Source: Dermatemys mawii
Lineage: Eukaryota > Chordata > Testudines > Dermatemydidae
Assembly (NCBI GenBank): GCA_007922305.1
Contig: ML677341.1
Location: 71,492,917-71,556,916, forward strand
DNA: 64,000 nt
Direction: 5' to 3'
Part shown: one piece after another, positions 23,581 through 37,400 of the stretch
Position numbering within the stretch: the first letter of the stretch is position 1
How the letters are laid out: each line of letters begins with the position of its first letter
Made by a program: the position numbers and the translations under genes
Notes under the pieces: generated by a model
What the model saw: only the letters and a program-made list of their open reading frames with translations
What the model was told of the DNA's origin: nothing
The model's database searches: none

Positions 23581-26500
23581 GGTCCCCATCCCACTACCCC
23601 CTTCAAGCCTGAGCAGTACAGCTCCAACAGAGCCTCATGATCAGGTGTTCTCTGGCCTGCTGAAGCTTCTCTAAGGGAAGATCACAGGCTGCTGTAGATA
23701 ATTCTTTCTAAATCCTGAGATGTTTCCATTCTCCATGTAAGGCAGAATAAGACTGATTATCTGTCTTGTTTAAGATTTAATTTGTTTTTATTGTTACAGT
23801 TTTTGAAACTATGAGAAACTGTTTTTTGGTTTTTTTTTTTAAAGGAAATCTGAGGCTGGAAGGGATGAGATACTGAAAACAGAAAAATGTTCCTTAAAGG
23901 GGCAGACCCATCAGTGCTTTCTCTTCTGATTTCCTCCTTCAGAGCACAGCTTTCTGAAGAAGGCTCCCAGTGAGCGTTAGAGGGTTAACATGCTACATCT
24001 ATGGAGGCAGGGTGGGGAAAGGAACACCACCCCTGCAGTCAGCCCTGGTGACATCTCCCTGATTCCAGCTCCTGGTGGCAGGATTGCGGAAGTGTTGATC
24101 TCTGCACAACTCTACCGTCCTCTCCATTTTTCCTAGGCCTCTGAATTTCTCTCCCTGCCCGCTATTAACTTTGCAGCTGAGTGCTTTAATTTATTCACAG
24201 TACAGCATCATTATGCTTTTGGCTTTCTCTTACATTCATGACATCGGGTTTTGTACTGTGATTTCTTTGGGGCAATGACTGTCTTTTACCATGTGTTTGT
24301 ACTGCACCTAGCACAGTGAGGCCATGATCTTAACTGGGGGTTCCTGGACATTTTCACAATGCCAGTAAAAATAAGCACATCTGCTGGCACAATGCTGAAA
24401 AACCTGAATCCTATGAAACAGAATACCAGGTCAATCGACACCACGAAAGCAGCCTTTTAGTGAATGGTAAACTGGCTAGGCTGGTAGTGACATTCAAACT
24501 AACAAACAGCTGGACACATAGAGACGCTTCAGACACTCACTCTAGCGTGGAGTGACCAGAAGAGAGATGCGGAAATGGGACACTGAGGCAGGTGCCAGAC
24601 ACATGGGCATGGGACATCCTCCTGTGGCACAGAAGCAGCAGTTGGCAGTAAAGCACTTGGCAGCCAACATTTCCCAGACTTCAGTCTGTAAGGATGGGAA
24701 GAGCAGGAACTGCTTTGATATTTGGGCATAGGGTCACCTGCTGTTAGCACTGTGCTCCCTCTCTCCCCCATTTCATTAATGTCCCATTCCACTATAATGT
24801 GTGTCATTACATTGGTGGGCAGGGCTTTACTTGTCCTGGTCTATTGACAGGGGACTGAAAATGGCTGACAAGCTGGTCCAAATCCCCCCCGTATTCTCCC
24901 CTACAGTTGTGACTTTGGGATCACCAGTGTATATACAATGTGCTCTACAAACTGGCCAGAGATGGTTGTATCTACAGCATCGACGACAGGCAGGAGGAGA
25001 GCTCTCTGCTCTGTACAGCAAAAGCTTGAAGCCCAAGTATAAAACAGGAACAATGACCCCAATCCCCAAAGACCTGGAGCTAATGGGTTCTAAAGCCGCC
25101 CATCAGGCTCTTCTCCAGGGATTTAGCTCCAACTCAAATGTCCGGATGACATCCCCAACGCTCAGAAAGGTCCCACATCCCTGCAGATACACACCGCAGC
25201 CACTGCCCCTGTTAGCAGAGAACATCACAACGTTCAGAGCGGTGCTGCTCTGACTTACCTGCTCTGTGTCCTTGCTGGGGGTGCTGCTTCAGTGGACGTG
25301 GCTAACTCAAGGGAATTCTTTTTGCTCCCAAATGAGGATGCAGAAGATAACCTCAGCTGTTGGGGCCTTAGCAAGCCTCCAGGGACACTATGAGTGTTAC
25401 ATGATTTGTCTGTAAAATGTATTGAGGAGGAGAAGCCCTAAATAAGGTGCTAATTTATTATTATTAATTGCTCCTTGAGCAACTGGGCAGCAAACACACA
25501 TTCCCGGGGCAGCTAAAAAGCACCATGGACAAAGAAGATGCACCTCTTCCAGTCCCACTCTGACTTGGATTACTTGGACTGCTGGGAAAATAAAGCTCCT
25601 GGGCCAACTCCTCCACTGGTGTAAATGAGCTTAATTCCAAGGGCTTCAACAGCACTACACTGATTGACACCAGCTGAGGATCTGGCCCCCAGTGCCAGGG
25701 GCTGAAGTTGAAGCCTTTCAAAAAAAAAATAGTGAGGACAAACAACCAAACTAGGTTCAGGATGGAGCCTGGTAAATGATGGACCTACGTGATAGGGTTG
25801 CCTGCAATAGCAGGGGACTGGACTTGAAGACCAAGGAAATCTCTTCTGGTCCTATGGCCCTCTGAAATACTCTGGCATCAGCAGGACATTCACCCAGGCA
25901 GCAGGGTGGAGAGCAGACCTTGCCCTTGAAATAAATCAAGTATCTTCCATCCAGGCAACTACTAAGTGCACTTTCTCTTAAGTCAGATTGCTGGAAGTAG
26001 GTGTGTTCATGAGACCCCTTAGCATAAGAATGACTCCATCCCACCCATCCCCACGAAGTCCCTGTGCTTCCCCATGAGTCTGGCCATCAGGTCACACAAC
26101 CAAGCAACTGCAGAAGGAAACTGATCTCCCTCTGTAACATGTATATACATGTCTCCATGAATCCAGTCACTGGAAGGGAGAGGGACTGTATAAATTAGAA
26201 ATCCCAGGGCAAAGACAACTGTAAGGCCTCTGTACTCCATTTTCTTTCCTTTGAGCTAAGCTGCTGGGAGGGGAAGATGATGTGGTTACAAGATTCCATG
26301 GAGAGAAACACTGCACTGCCTCTCATTATCAGGCATGCTTTTCTATTGGGGTTAATGCTAGGAGGGCAGGGGCATGTGTAGGCAGTTGAGAGAAAAAAGA
26401 GTGACAAAGTAAAAAGAGAAGACCCAACCTATACTAGGGCTGCTTAATTAAAAGAGACTATTTTTACACAGTGCCAGTTTCTCTCTTGGCTGAATCTTTT

Positions 26501-27854
26501 CTTTCTTCTTTGGCCTGAAGCTATCACAACAGTCATGATCAATGCTAGCTGACATTTTTCTGGATACTTTTTTTTTCAATTAAAAGAAAGAAATAGCCTT
26601 TTCTGACACCCACATTTGTCATGTAAACCTGTTGACATTACAACCGTAGGGCAGGAGTAGTCAGTTATTTTTTGTCAAGGTCCAAATGTATTGGTCAAGA
26701 TATAATCAAGGTTCAGACTCCAGAAAAAAATAATTATAAATAAAAAGATTTTTGGAGTCTGTTCAAACGTGTCTGACACTGCGGATTTGTCCTAGAGTGC
26801 ACTTATTGATGATCCTTGCTGCGGGGGCAGGGGTTGTTATTTTTAAAGCAAAACTTTCATTAAAATGATTACTGAAATGCTTTGTTAACTGAAAACTACA
26901 TTGCCCATAAATTAAACATTTTGAAAACACTTTTAAATAATATTGTGAGAGTCGTCCTGACAAAATGGGTCTATTTTGAGCCAAGCAAAATGAAAACATC
27001 TTCCAAATGTCAAATAATTCCAAAGGGCCGAAGACCAGCTTTGGAAAGAAAATCAAGTTCTTAATCTATTTGTTTTTGTGGAACTTGGTACTATGTTTGT
27101 TGAAGTGCACTGCACTGACAGAAGCCTTGGGTACACACACCGGGTCTGTTTTGGCTATGCTCATAATATTGCACAAATTCCAATGTGGTTTGTCATACTA
27201 ACGGGGCATGCTGTGGTTCTTTATAACAGGTGGGTTACACAACTGAAAACGCTAGAAAAATATTTGGCTTACTTTTGCTTTAGAGGAGTTTGGAGCACAC
27301 TGTCAGTATTCACAGTGCTTTGCCAGAGTGTTGGTATCACAATGCTATAATGCTCAAAATCACTACTGGTAAGTGCAGTATAAACACGTAGCTAGATCAG
27401 AGGCATTTCCCTTTAGGAAGATGTGAGAAGAAATACATCCTTCTTCCTGCTACACCTTGCTGCTTTAAAATCAAGTTTGTTTTTTTTCTGAATTCTGCCT
27501 GTTTGTAGTGACATTCAGACTTCATCCCCACAATTTTTATGGTTAGACTTTTCCTTCCACGACCAGTGAGACATACACAGAGCAAACCTCTCCCAAACAT
27601 CACTGCCTTAGCCCCAAGAACAGGAGAAAATCCTGGATGTGAAAAAACGGCAGATTTCATGATTTGTGTCTCCAGTTTTTGTTCATATCGAAAATTCTAA
27701 ACTTTCATTTAAAAACCTGCAAAAAACATGGTAAGTTTTTTCTCTCTTTCTGTTGCCAAGATAGCGCCATCAAAATGTAAACAGATGGGCTGCTGTCCTA
27801 TATTATTAACCCAGCTTGGGAGAAAACTGCCTCCAGACAAATGACTGGGAAAGG

Positions 27855-28075
27855 ATAGTTTTGTGGTTAAGGTACTCTACTTACCTGCAGACCTGGGTTC
27901 AATTTCTGGATTTGCTATAGGCTTCCTGTGACTTTGGCAAGTCACTTAATCTCTGTCTTGGCTCCCCACCTATAAAAGGCGGGTAATGACCCTTTCTTTG
28001 TGTGCCTTGCCTGTTAAGTTGGTAAGCCTTTTGGGGTAGGGACCATCTCTCACTCTGTGGATATAGTGCCTATCA
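27855..28075 (+). repeat. MIR-like SINE with tail
   Basis: Order of motifs: ggttaaggtactctacttac, gacctgggttcaatttctgg, ggcaagtcacttaatctctgtc, then a tail ttttggggtagggaccatctctc. The head resembles a tRNA-derived promoter region. Confidence 0.65.
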
Positions 28076-28441
28076 CAGTGCTACCTCCCCACACTCAGCT
28101 GGCACTTCTGGTATGCTGCTATAAGGCAAACAACAAGCAACACTGGCAAAGACCTGTCCGTCCTCCACTCCATTCACCTCAAGCGGAAGTAGAATAGCTC
28201 CCTTCTGCAGCTGAGCCTACTACAATAAGGTGTGATCTTGAAAATGTAACTGGGACTGCACAAATGCTGTATTATTCAGGGCAAGCAGTTTATGTTCTGT
28301 TTTTCTTCTAAATTAAAACAAATGAAAAAAGCTCTTAGTGCAATGTTAAGGTTGCACAAGGTTAACATTTACAAGAAGTCAGGAAAGGCAAGAGTTAATG
28401 CAACATTAACTCTTGCCCATTGCATAACCGACCCACGGAGT

Positions 28442-28552
28442 GGGGCTGCCAACTGACTGGGAGTCTCTAGGAATTAAAGATTAATCTTTAATTAAAGATT
28501 ATATCATGTGATGAAACCTTCAGGAATACTTCCAACCAAAACTGGCAACCCT
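28442..28552. repeat. MITE-like repeat with internal palindrome
   Basis: It runs from ggggctgccaac to actggcaaccctaa with the palindrome taaagattaatctttaattaaagatta-like core near 28475-28502. Ends of the ggcaaccct type are common in reptile hAT MITEs. Confidence 0.4.
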
Positions 28553-30414
28553 AACGAGAGCTTGGTTCTCCACGGCCTTGTGCAGTCACTTACACCCAGG
28601 CAACACTAGTGCAAACTTGCTATCATGCTGATTTGGATGTGGTTTATACTCACTTTGCATAGACGTAAAATCACTGCTCAAAGGCATAAAGTAGGGGAAA
28701 ATCAAGCCCTTGCTTTGACTAGGGCTATAACAACCTAAAATAAAGAACATAAGCAAAATAAACAGGGTCCATACTACATATATGCTGCACAACCAAGTAA
28801 CATGCTCTAGCCTAGGAGCCTTCACTTGTATGTTTCTCGTGACTTTAAATTCTAACTCTGCAACCTTAGTGTTGCATTAACCTAGTTTTTTCCCCTTACA
28901 TTTAATTATACCTTGGTTAAATAACATTAGTTTGAGAAAGGGATTTTAACTGTCCCTTTAATGTTGATCCAAGATCTTTCCTTACTGAGGTTGGTCATAA
29001 AGAGGATTTAGAAACTCTTCAATCTTTGATTAAAGAGCTAGGGTTAGTAGAGACCGGACTGTAGGAAAACAACCCCAGAATTGTCATGCTACCCTCCATC
29101 TTAATACACGGTCTTGGGTAAAAAATTTTGCTTTCTTTTTGCCTTATAATTTTCTTTTGAGTTTTAGATGCAGTTTGTTTCTGGTTCTTCTGCCTCTTTT
29201 ACTAATTACAGGATTTAGTTATGCTGACTCGGTATTTCATCAAGATTGAAAAAGATGATCTAGCTATCTCCTTACATTGAGGATGTTTCTATTACTTGCT
29301 CATGCTCAAATTAGGGAATGTCTTCACATTAATAAAAGGGATATTACAAGTGTAACATATGAAGCTTTTCAAAAGCTGCTTAGGGAACAACCAATTTTTT
29401 CTCTCTTTGTTGTTTCTGCAATAGGTATTAAAAAAGTAACACGAAATGGAGAGATTTCCAAAAGGTACAAAGGACAGCAGTTAGGCACAAACAGCCATTT
29501 ATTTTTTTAAAAGAAATTGGGTGGTCTAACTCTACTTGTGTCTTTGAAAATCTCCCAAGCTTCTAGTTCCCAAGCACACCACCTTAGAAACCAAACAGTA
29601 TTTACACACATTGATCTCCTAAAACATCTGAAACTCAGAGCACTAGGAAACAAGAAATTGCCCTGACCAATACCCATTCTGTGCAATGTATTTTATTTAG
29701 AGCTAAGCAGACCGATTATGAATGGGGCTGACAAAAATAGTAAGCTGCTGGCTTGTATACTCAGGAGAGACTGAGTAGATAGATTTCTGCTGTTCCATCT
29801 ATCACTGTCGAAGATAGTACTATTACCAGTGATCCCACTCCAATAAATCAGGTTTGGGAACAGTTTTATAGTAGGTATCATACATCTATGGCTTCTTAGA
29901 GTCCAGCTAGAAGTGATGTGTTTTTAGATAAATGAACTGAAAATACTTAGTGAAGAGTAAGCTGTTGCACTTGACAACCCTACTACAAGAGAGGAATTAT
30001 TATAACTATAGCTAGTCAGGTGGCAGTCTAGGAGCACCCAAGACAGCCTTGCAAAACTGTCATGAAAATTTGCCACTTCCAACCATGAAATTTACTCTCC
30101 TGCCCTTTATTACAATGACTGGTGAGAATGAAAAATCCCCCTGAATTGTACGTTGTTCACCATCCAAAATCACCTGTCCCCTCAATGGAAGTAGAATGCT
30201 GTAAGACAGCCCAGAGTTAAACAGTCTATCCATTGGATTAGCTCTTATATTCACCATTCTCTTATTAACTTAATATTAGATATATTTATGTGTCATCAAA
30301 ACAGGTTCTTCCTTCATACATCAACAAAGCTCTGATTTTTGAAAACTCAGAGCCAAAGCCTACAAACACACAGGTAGGAAAACTCATGAGTTAAGTTACT
30401 GGTATATATGTTAA

Positions 30415-30635
30415 AGAGCCAGGTGGGTGTGGTAGTATCTTTTATTGGGCCCACTTTTGTTGGCAAGAGAGACAAGCTTTCAAGCTTATGCAGCTTACTG
30501 GCTTGAAAAGAGACAGCTCGAAACCTTGTCTCTCTCACCAGCAGAAGTTGGTCCGATAAAAGATATTACCTCACCCACCTTTGCTCCCCAATATCCTGGG
30601 ACCAACATGGCTATAACAACACTGCATGCAATGAT
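30415..30635. repeat. Foldback dispersed repeat
   Basis: The left part ggtgggtgtggtagtatctttta with ttgttggcaagagagacaagc is mirrored by tctctctcaccagcagaagtt and ataaaagatattacctcaccc. The tail gggaccaacatggctataac follows. Recognised as a common amniote foldback repeat; class uncertain. Confidence 0.5.
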
Positions 30636-33600
30636 GTATGTGTTTGCAGGACTAGAACAACAAATTACTTGGTTGCTCAAGCCAGTGTGGTCACACCAGA
30701 GTGACTGGTCCAGTAGGTGCTTCCTATCTATATTGTTTTTTTGAATGTTGGCCTTCATATTTTGTCTCTATTACAGTGCAAGCTGTTGTCCCAATACATG
30801 AGAATCAATCTGCTCAGCCTTCTGGCTGGTCAGCTGCACAAAATGAAAGATTCGGCTAAAATATCTGCAGCTTCCTTTATCTCTACTAATCAAGAAAAAA
30901 ATATTTGCTTCTGCAGAGTGGGATTTTGTTGGTGATGCTGAGGAGACTAAATGTTAGAGATTATTTTTTTAATTAGACCAAATTACTTCATGCAGCTCCT
31001 TAACATTTAACAGGGAAATAGTTTCAGGTTTCTAAATGTTTTTGGCTGCACAGCAAGATCCATGAAGTTAGCTTCCAATTAATTCTTTGCAGTTGAGTCT
31101 GGGACAGAGCACTGAGATCTGTTAACACCTGAAGTACACAAAAGGAGTTATAAATAATAAAAACACCACAACTCTGTCATTCAAACATGAGGCACTAGGA
31201 GAAATTAACAAGGCAAATCCAAATGGGGCTGGTTTTGTATCATCCAACAGAAACAATCTCCTTTTACATTTTATTTTCAGTTAACATTTTTTAAAAGCAT
31301 ACTCCATTATTAATATCACTCAGTTGAAGTTCAGAAGAGCATAAAATGTGTCATTTTCTGTCTTCATGTGAAGCACAGGTAAGAGCACCTCACAGGCACA
31401 AAAGAGGTTACATGAAATTTTTTGATGCAATTAATTGTATTATTCTCCTACCAGGAACGTGTTTAAAAAGTACAGAGAACATAAAAGAAAAGAGGGAGTA
31501 TTGTGCAGTTTTTAAGTCAGTTAAGGAGTTGATCAGTATATGCAATGAAGCGCGTTTTGTGGTTCTAATCCTGTAAATAAAAGCAAGGGTGTAATTTTAT
31601 TCAGGTGAGTAGCCCCATATTATTCAATGGCAATACTCACATAAGTAAAGTTACACAGGAGTTTAAGAGTTCATGGGGCATATAAGATGTTATCATGGAG
31701 TCATATCAACCCTTCATTATCCACACATACTCAGATAATGGAACCCTAAACAGTTCTTTATTTAGGGAGGGATCAGTGGCTAAATATAGTTACTGCGACA
31801 TGATTTGTATCCCAAACACACACACAGGCCAAGATTTTCAACCAAAAAATTAGGCTCTTCAATCAGAGACAAAGCACCGTAATGGCCTGCTTTTCAAAAA
31901 GTCTGAGAAACCAAAAGCTCCCACTGCCCTCTCAGATCCTTTGATCAGGTCAGGAAATTCTAAGTTGCAATTTAAAACATCATGATTTTTAAAACGTTGC
32001 AAAGAATGGGAAAACAGAATTTAGATATTTTTGTTTGTGAAGTAAGGTACTATTCAACTGGAGTAATCTCACTGAAATCAATAGGATTACTCATGGGATA
32101 ATGTTCTGTTTAGTTTGCATAATGGCATCAAAATCTGACCCCCTAGGAAGTCCATAGGTTTTGCCTCCATAGACTCCATACCTCTTAGTCTTTAGTCACA
32201 AGCTCACTTCATTGCTTGATGTTAGAAAAGTGCTTATTCATTTTGTGAACTCCTCAGTCTTCTACCATGTGTTGCTGCAGTCTGAAGCCTGATCACATCA
32301 AATTTATTATTAGCAGCTATATATTGTACAATTCATCAACTGTGGGTTCAAATGAGTGTAGCACTGTCGCCTCAAGTCAGAGAGGTCAGTTCTTACATTG
32401 CATGCAATTCATATGCATGAATCCCAAAATAAAACCTATAATTAAGAAACCCAACCCCTCCATTCACCACATGGTTAGATAAGAATAATTGTGTGCCTAT
32501 ACAGGTTCCTTCTGTTGTGGAGAACCTTTTAAAGGTAGCACCTGCTCTTTAACAGTTCTTCATAGTCATTCCTACCGATTGGTTTACTGTCTTAAAAGCA
32601 AAACCTCAACTTTACAAATATATCTTTGCCTATCCATTTCTTCTTGGTCCATCTCCCCTTCAGGAATTTTGCTCCAGTGTCTTACTCTAGCCAATGGTTA
32701 TTTTATTTCTAGCTTTTCCTCTCTTCTGAAACAAATAAGCTACCCACCTACTCTTTTTCCTAAACCAGCCAACTGTTCTGACAGTAAAGGGCCTGATCAG
32801 CTTTCAGTCAAGTCCAAAGCTCTTATTTAACTTCAGTGGAAGAAAGATCAGGACCTTAAACTTCCCCTCCCCCTGAAAAGGTTTCATCTCAAAAGGATCA
32901 ATCACCTTAACATAAAACACCTTGACTGGCCAGAGCCCAACTTCCATCTGAACAACTTCTCCTCTGGCTTTCAGGATGAAGCTGTTCCTTTTAGTAAGCA
33001 CCTGTGGACACTCATGCACAGGGACGTTATAAGAATATTTCTCTTAGTATGAGTTAGCTGAAATTATAGACACACCTGTGTAAGTGTAGTATGTGTGCCG
33101 TCCACCTGTTTCATACTTTCTGACATCTGTTTGGAAGGACTATTGACAGCTAAAGTGTTGGTTTGATATGTACCGGTTAAAGACATTACAGTGTTTAATA
33201 GAACTAGTTACACCCTTACAAACCTGAATGCCAAGATTTGCAAAAGTGGCTACATAAAATTAAGACACCCAAATCCATATTTTCAAGAAAGCTCAGCCAA
33301 GAAGCTTGTGCTCACTTCAGTGGGAGCTGTTGTATGCACAGCTCTTCTGAAAGGTAGACACCTAAATAAGAAGTACCAACTGCTGAGAATCTTTACCCCT
33401 CTGTATACATTTAAGCTAATATAGATTTCATTGTCATGTCCAATTCTGACCCCTTCATAGGCTAGTTTCAGAGAAAGCATATTAGAAACCCTTAATAGAC
33501 ACAAAGAAATAGTCACAAGATTACATCATACATTATCCAGTGATTAATTGCAGTAGGTCAGTAGCTTACATTGAAGAGCTCCATCTCCTACTCAGGAAGC

Positions 33601-34123
33601 TGTCAAAATAATCTTAGTTCTTCCTCTCTAGAGCGCTTCTGAATCAGATTGTTGGCATGCTGTTCCCGTGTGTGCTACTAGGAAATGGAGATGATGCTAT
33701 CTTCACTGCACAGCGCTTCAGCAGCAGCCATCTAGCCCCTTTATGCCCTTTTTCAGAATGGAACAGAAACCATCAGGGTAGCATGGAATTAAGCTATTGT
33801 AACACTCCATCAGAGTGAAAAAGCCACTTGTCATAAAGACTTTGGTGGATAATAGGCATCTCTCTCCTGTTTCAGAGGAGAGTAACAGGCTGCCAGTAAT
33901 TGCATGCAACACCCACCTGTTAGCGAGTGCTGATTTTGCAAACTCCTTGGTGCAGCTGGCTCATTCTCCCCCTTCTTCCCCCGCCCCTCCTCCCGGGAAT
34001 AAGGGAGTCTAGGAAAGAGGAAGAGCACTAGTACTTGAGACAGTCAGTTCCTAAAGCAAGGGGATCCTAGGAGGAGATAAGCATGGGCAGAAGGATTTGT
34101 TGGGGAAGGCTCACGTATTCTTT

Positions 34124-34129
34124 TTTAAT
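34124..34129 (-). terminator. HEBP1: Possible HEBP1 polyadenylation signal (ATTAAA)
   Basis: On the - strand ATTAAA occurs about 170 nt after the stop codon within an AT-rich stretch. It is the nearest common signal variant. A more distant signal cannot be excluded. Confidence 0.35.
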
Positions 34130-34297
34130 TATAATTTTGTAAATAACTGAGACCCCGGGAAGGGTGGCACTTCCCCACCCCCTTCTTTTTTGACTCTGCA
34201 AGCCTGCGGTTTCGTTTGGAACAGGGCAAGGACTCCACCTACATACAACAAGCTGGAGAAGACATCAACCTCAGTTATGCCTTTGCAAGCCAATGGC

Positions 34298-34469
34298 TCA
34301 CTCCTTCACAAACCAGACTTCGTTGCGTCGCCAATACGGTTTCATGGGGGGGTCGTAGCCATTACACAAGTAGAAGTCCTTGCGGTAGGCTGCCTCACTC
34401 CCCAGGGCAGAGCGCAGCTTGGCGGCATAATTCACATAATCCTCTTCCTTGGCGTAACCACCAAACTGC
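34298..34469 (-). CDS. HEBP1: HEBP1 exon 4 (C-terminal coding)
   Basis: The acceptor cctttgcag precedes G|CAGTTTGG. It encodes [19 protein letters not shown] and the strongly conserved [19 protein letters not shown], ending at TGA (34298-34300). Confidence 0.95.
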
Positions 34470-37400
34470 CTGCAAAGGAGCCAAACATGGAGACGCTGAG
34501 TGGGACAACCCTGAAATACGGTGACAAAAGGGGAAAGAGGAAACAAGATGCTAAAAATACATAGTGATGTAGATCCACGCTGGGGCTTTTTCCTGAGCTA
34601 TCCTGTCTGAATCTAGCAGGCAAAAAGTGTTGGCTTGAGAGCCCCAGAGACTAGGCAGCTTTACTCATCCACAGATAGAGGTTTTCAAGGTCAGGCTTGA
34701 CAAAGACCTGCCTGGGATGACTTAGTTGGGGATTGGTCCTGCTTCGAGCAGAGGGTTGGTCTAGATGACCTCCTGAGGTCCCTTCCAACCCTGATATTCT
34801 ATGATTCGATCATATATAAAGCATGGGCATCATCTGGACTAGCCCTCCAGGCCCTGCCCTACCCCTCCAGGCCCTGCCCTACATCTCACCCCCAAGTTGT
34901 AGGGACAGCTTCTTATAGTGAAGGGATAGATATCTCCGAGCCCATACAATTGTTGGCCTTTGTGCTGAGCCCGCCAACACAGATGTTAATTGTGGTGTAC
35001 ACCTGCTTGTTGGAACCTGAACTATGAGAGGAAGCCAAACACTAGCTAGTTCAAGTAAGAGAGGAACAGCCAGCAGCATGCAGCTCATCTTTGCTGACAA
35101 TGCAGCCTGTCTCCATGGATGTAACCAAACACAAAAGCTGGATTGTGGTAGTGTTCAGACACACCACAGGAGCCTGCAGACTGTAAAGGGAAATGCCAGG
35201 TCTGACAGAAACATCTCAGCAAGAGGGAACAGATCTGAATCCAGCATAAGTGTGCATAACAACCAAAGCAAAATACCCAATGGCTGTTCAATGCTGAATG
35301 ACAATACATGGTAATGTGGACACATGCCCTCTAGAAACTAGAATCAAACCGTGTGGCCCTAACCGACCCCTCGGTTAGACAGCTGGTGGGCCGTGATCAC
35401 TATTTATCAATCTGTTCCTAACTCTCTCATTGTTACCGGCACACCCTCTTACATTCCATGGCCAACATCTGTATCATCAATAATTTCAACAGAAATCTGC
35501 CGAGGGACCGCCAGACTGACATGAGAGACAAAGGAGTGTTCTGCTCCTTGAAAACTAACCACCACAAAGGAAATTTTAGAGTAACCCCCACTAATGTACT
35601 TACTTTTACATCATATTTACTCCGTTGTGCCCCTTCCTCCTCAAAAGAGATGTCCAGCCTGAACTGCCATTCATAAGTGGCAGCCCAACCTCAGCGGCTA
35701 GACAAAGCAATGGTTTTCTTTGGTATAACAGTGACACCCCAGTGCCAGTTAGGCCGACAGAGTGCTATTTCCTAGGGCAGGGGTGAGCAAACTTTTTGAC
35801 CTGAGGGTTTGCAAAATTATATGGAGGGCCGGGTAGGAAAGGCCCCTCCCCCAATCCAGCCCCCTCCCACTTCCCGCCTCCTGACTGTCCCCCTCAGAAT
35901 CCCCGACCCTGTCCCTGACCGCCCCTTCCAGAGACCCCTAACCACCCCCCACCCTCTACCCAATTCCCCTGCTCCCTGTCCCCTGACTGCCCCGTCCCTA
36001 TCCACCCTCCCGCCCCCAACCACCACCCCAGAACCCCACCTCGCTTCCTGACTGCCCCCTCCAGAGCCCCCCCCCAAACTATCATCCTGGAACCCCACCC
36101 CCTATTCAACCCCTCCAGCCCCGGCCCCCTTACCACAGCTGCTCAGCGCAGCTCTGGGGAAGGGGGTGGAGCGCGTAGCCCTGGCCACCGGAGCATGGTC
36201 CATGCAGCGCAGCTCCGGGGGAGCGTGCAACCCCGGCCCCCAGAGCGCTGCCCATGCGACGTGCCTCCAGGGCAGGGGGTGAGCGCACAGCCATGGCCCC
36301 GCAGCACTGCCCGCGCAGTGCGGCTCCAGGGCAGGCAGGGAGCGTGCAGCCTCAGCCCCCAGCATGCTGCCGGCATGGCTCCGGGGGAGGGGCGGGGGCA
36401 GCCTCCCCAGCCGAGAGACTGGATGGAACAGTCCAGCGGGCCAGATCCGGCCCGTAGATTGCCCACCCCCGTCCTAGGGCGTTCATAACCCAGTTTCTTA
36501 GCTGAAAGTGGCAGGTGGAATTTATTCAGGTTCTCTCGCTTCAGTTTCCAGGAGCTGCCTGACAGGAAGAGACAAGAAACCTATTCTCAAAACATTTGCT
36601 TTTGTTAGAAACAGGTTTAGAACCCTGGCACGACCCAGGGAGTGCCTGAAAGTTGTTCTTATCTGAAAGCAGTTTACGGATTTAGGTTAAATAAGTTGAT
36701 GATCTCAATCCAGTTCCTAGCAGGTAGGTATTCACTCCTCCCATATTCACACAAATTATCACCACTATTGCACTAATTTGCCACTTTAAAAGCACAAGAG
36801 CTGCCAGACGGGGTCAGATCAGTGACCCACCTAGCCCAGTGTCCTGTTTCTAACAGCATCAGTACCACAGCTTCAGGGAGAGTGTACAGAACAGGGCACT
36901 TTTAGAGAAATCCACCCGTCTTCCCCTCATGGCTTTTGGATGTTAGAGGTATACGGCTGCCTTGAACATGGGCCTCATAGATTCAGACTTTAAGATAAGA
37001 AGGGACCATTGTGATCTCTAGTCTTATGTCCCTGACCATCTTAGCTAATAGGTTACTCTGTGGTTATCTCCAAGTACTTATCTAATTCTTTTTTTGAACT
37101 CAATGATACTTTTGGCCATTACAATATCCCCTAGCAATAAATTCCACAGGTTAATTGTGCATCATGTGAAAAAGTGCTTCCTCTTGTTTGCATGAAGCCT
37201 GCTGCTGCCCATTAAGTTCATCTGGTGGCTCCTGTTTTTTGTATTGTGGGCAAGAGTAAATAACTCCTCTAATCAAGTTTTTCACACCATTCATGATTTT
37301 ATGAACCTCTGGAATGTCTCTCTTTAATCCTCTCTTCGCTAAGCTGAAGAGCCCCAATCATTTTAGTCTCTCCTTGTATGGAAGCTATTCCATACCCTTC

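Larger units (their letters stand above)
16316..34100. other. Gene-free interval between GPRC5A and HEBP1
   Basis: In human this interval contains GPRC5D. No seven-helix coding region is visible here on either strand. It holds hAT-type insertions (16832, 19776), the inverted duplication (22538-23256), SINE copies and long unremarkable AT-rich sequence (about 28900-33700). Confidence 0.6.

Noticed and set aside
24801..25253. 150-codon open frame on the + strand
   Set aside because: No recognisable motif, unremarkable composition, no splice or promoter context, and an equally plausible frame on the other strand; consistent with chance.
35809..36488. Several 70-110 codon frames on both strands
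   Set aside because: They lie entirely in the C-rich interior of a hAT element and are low-complexity products.
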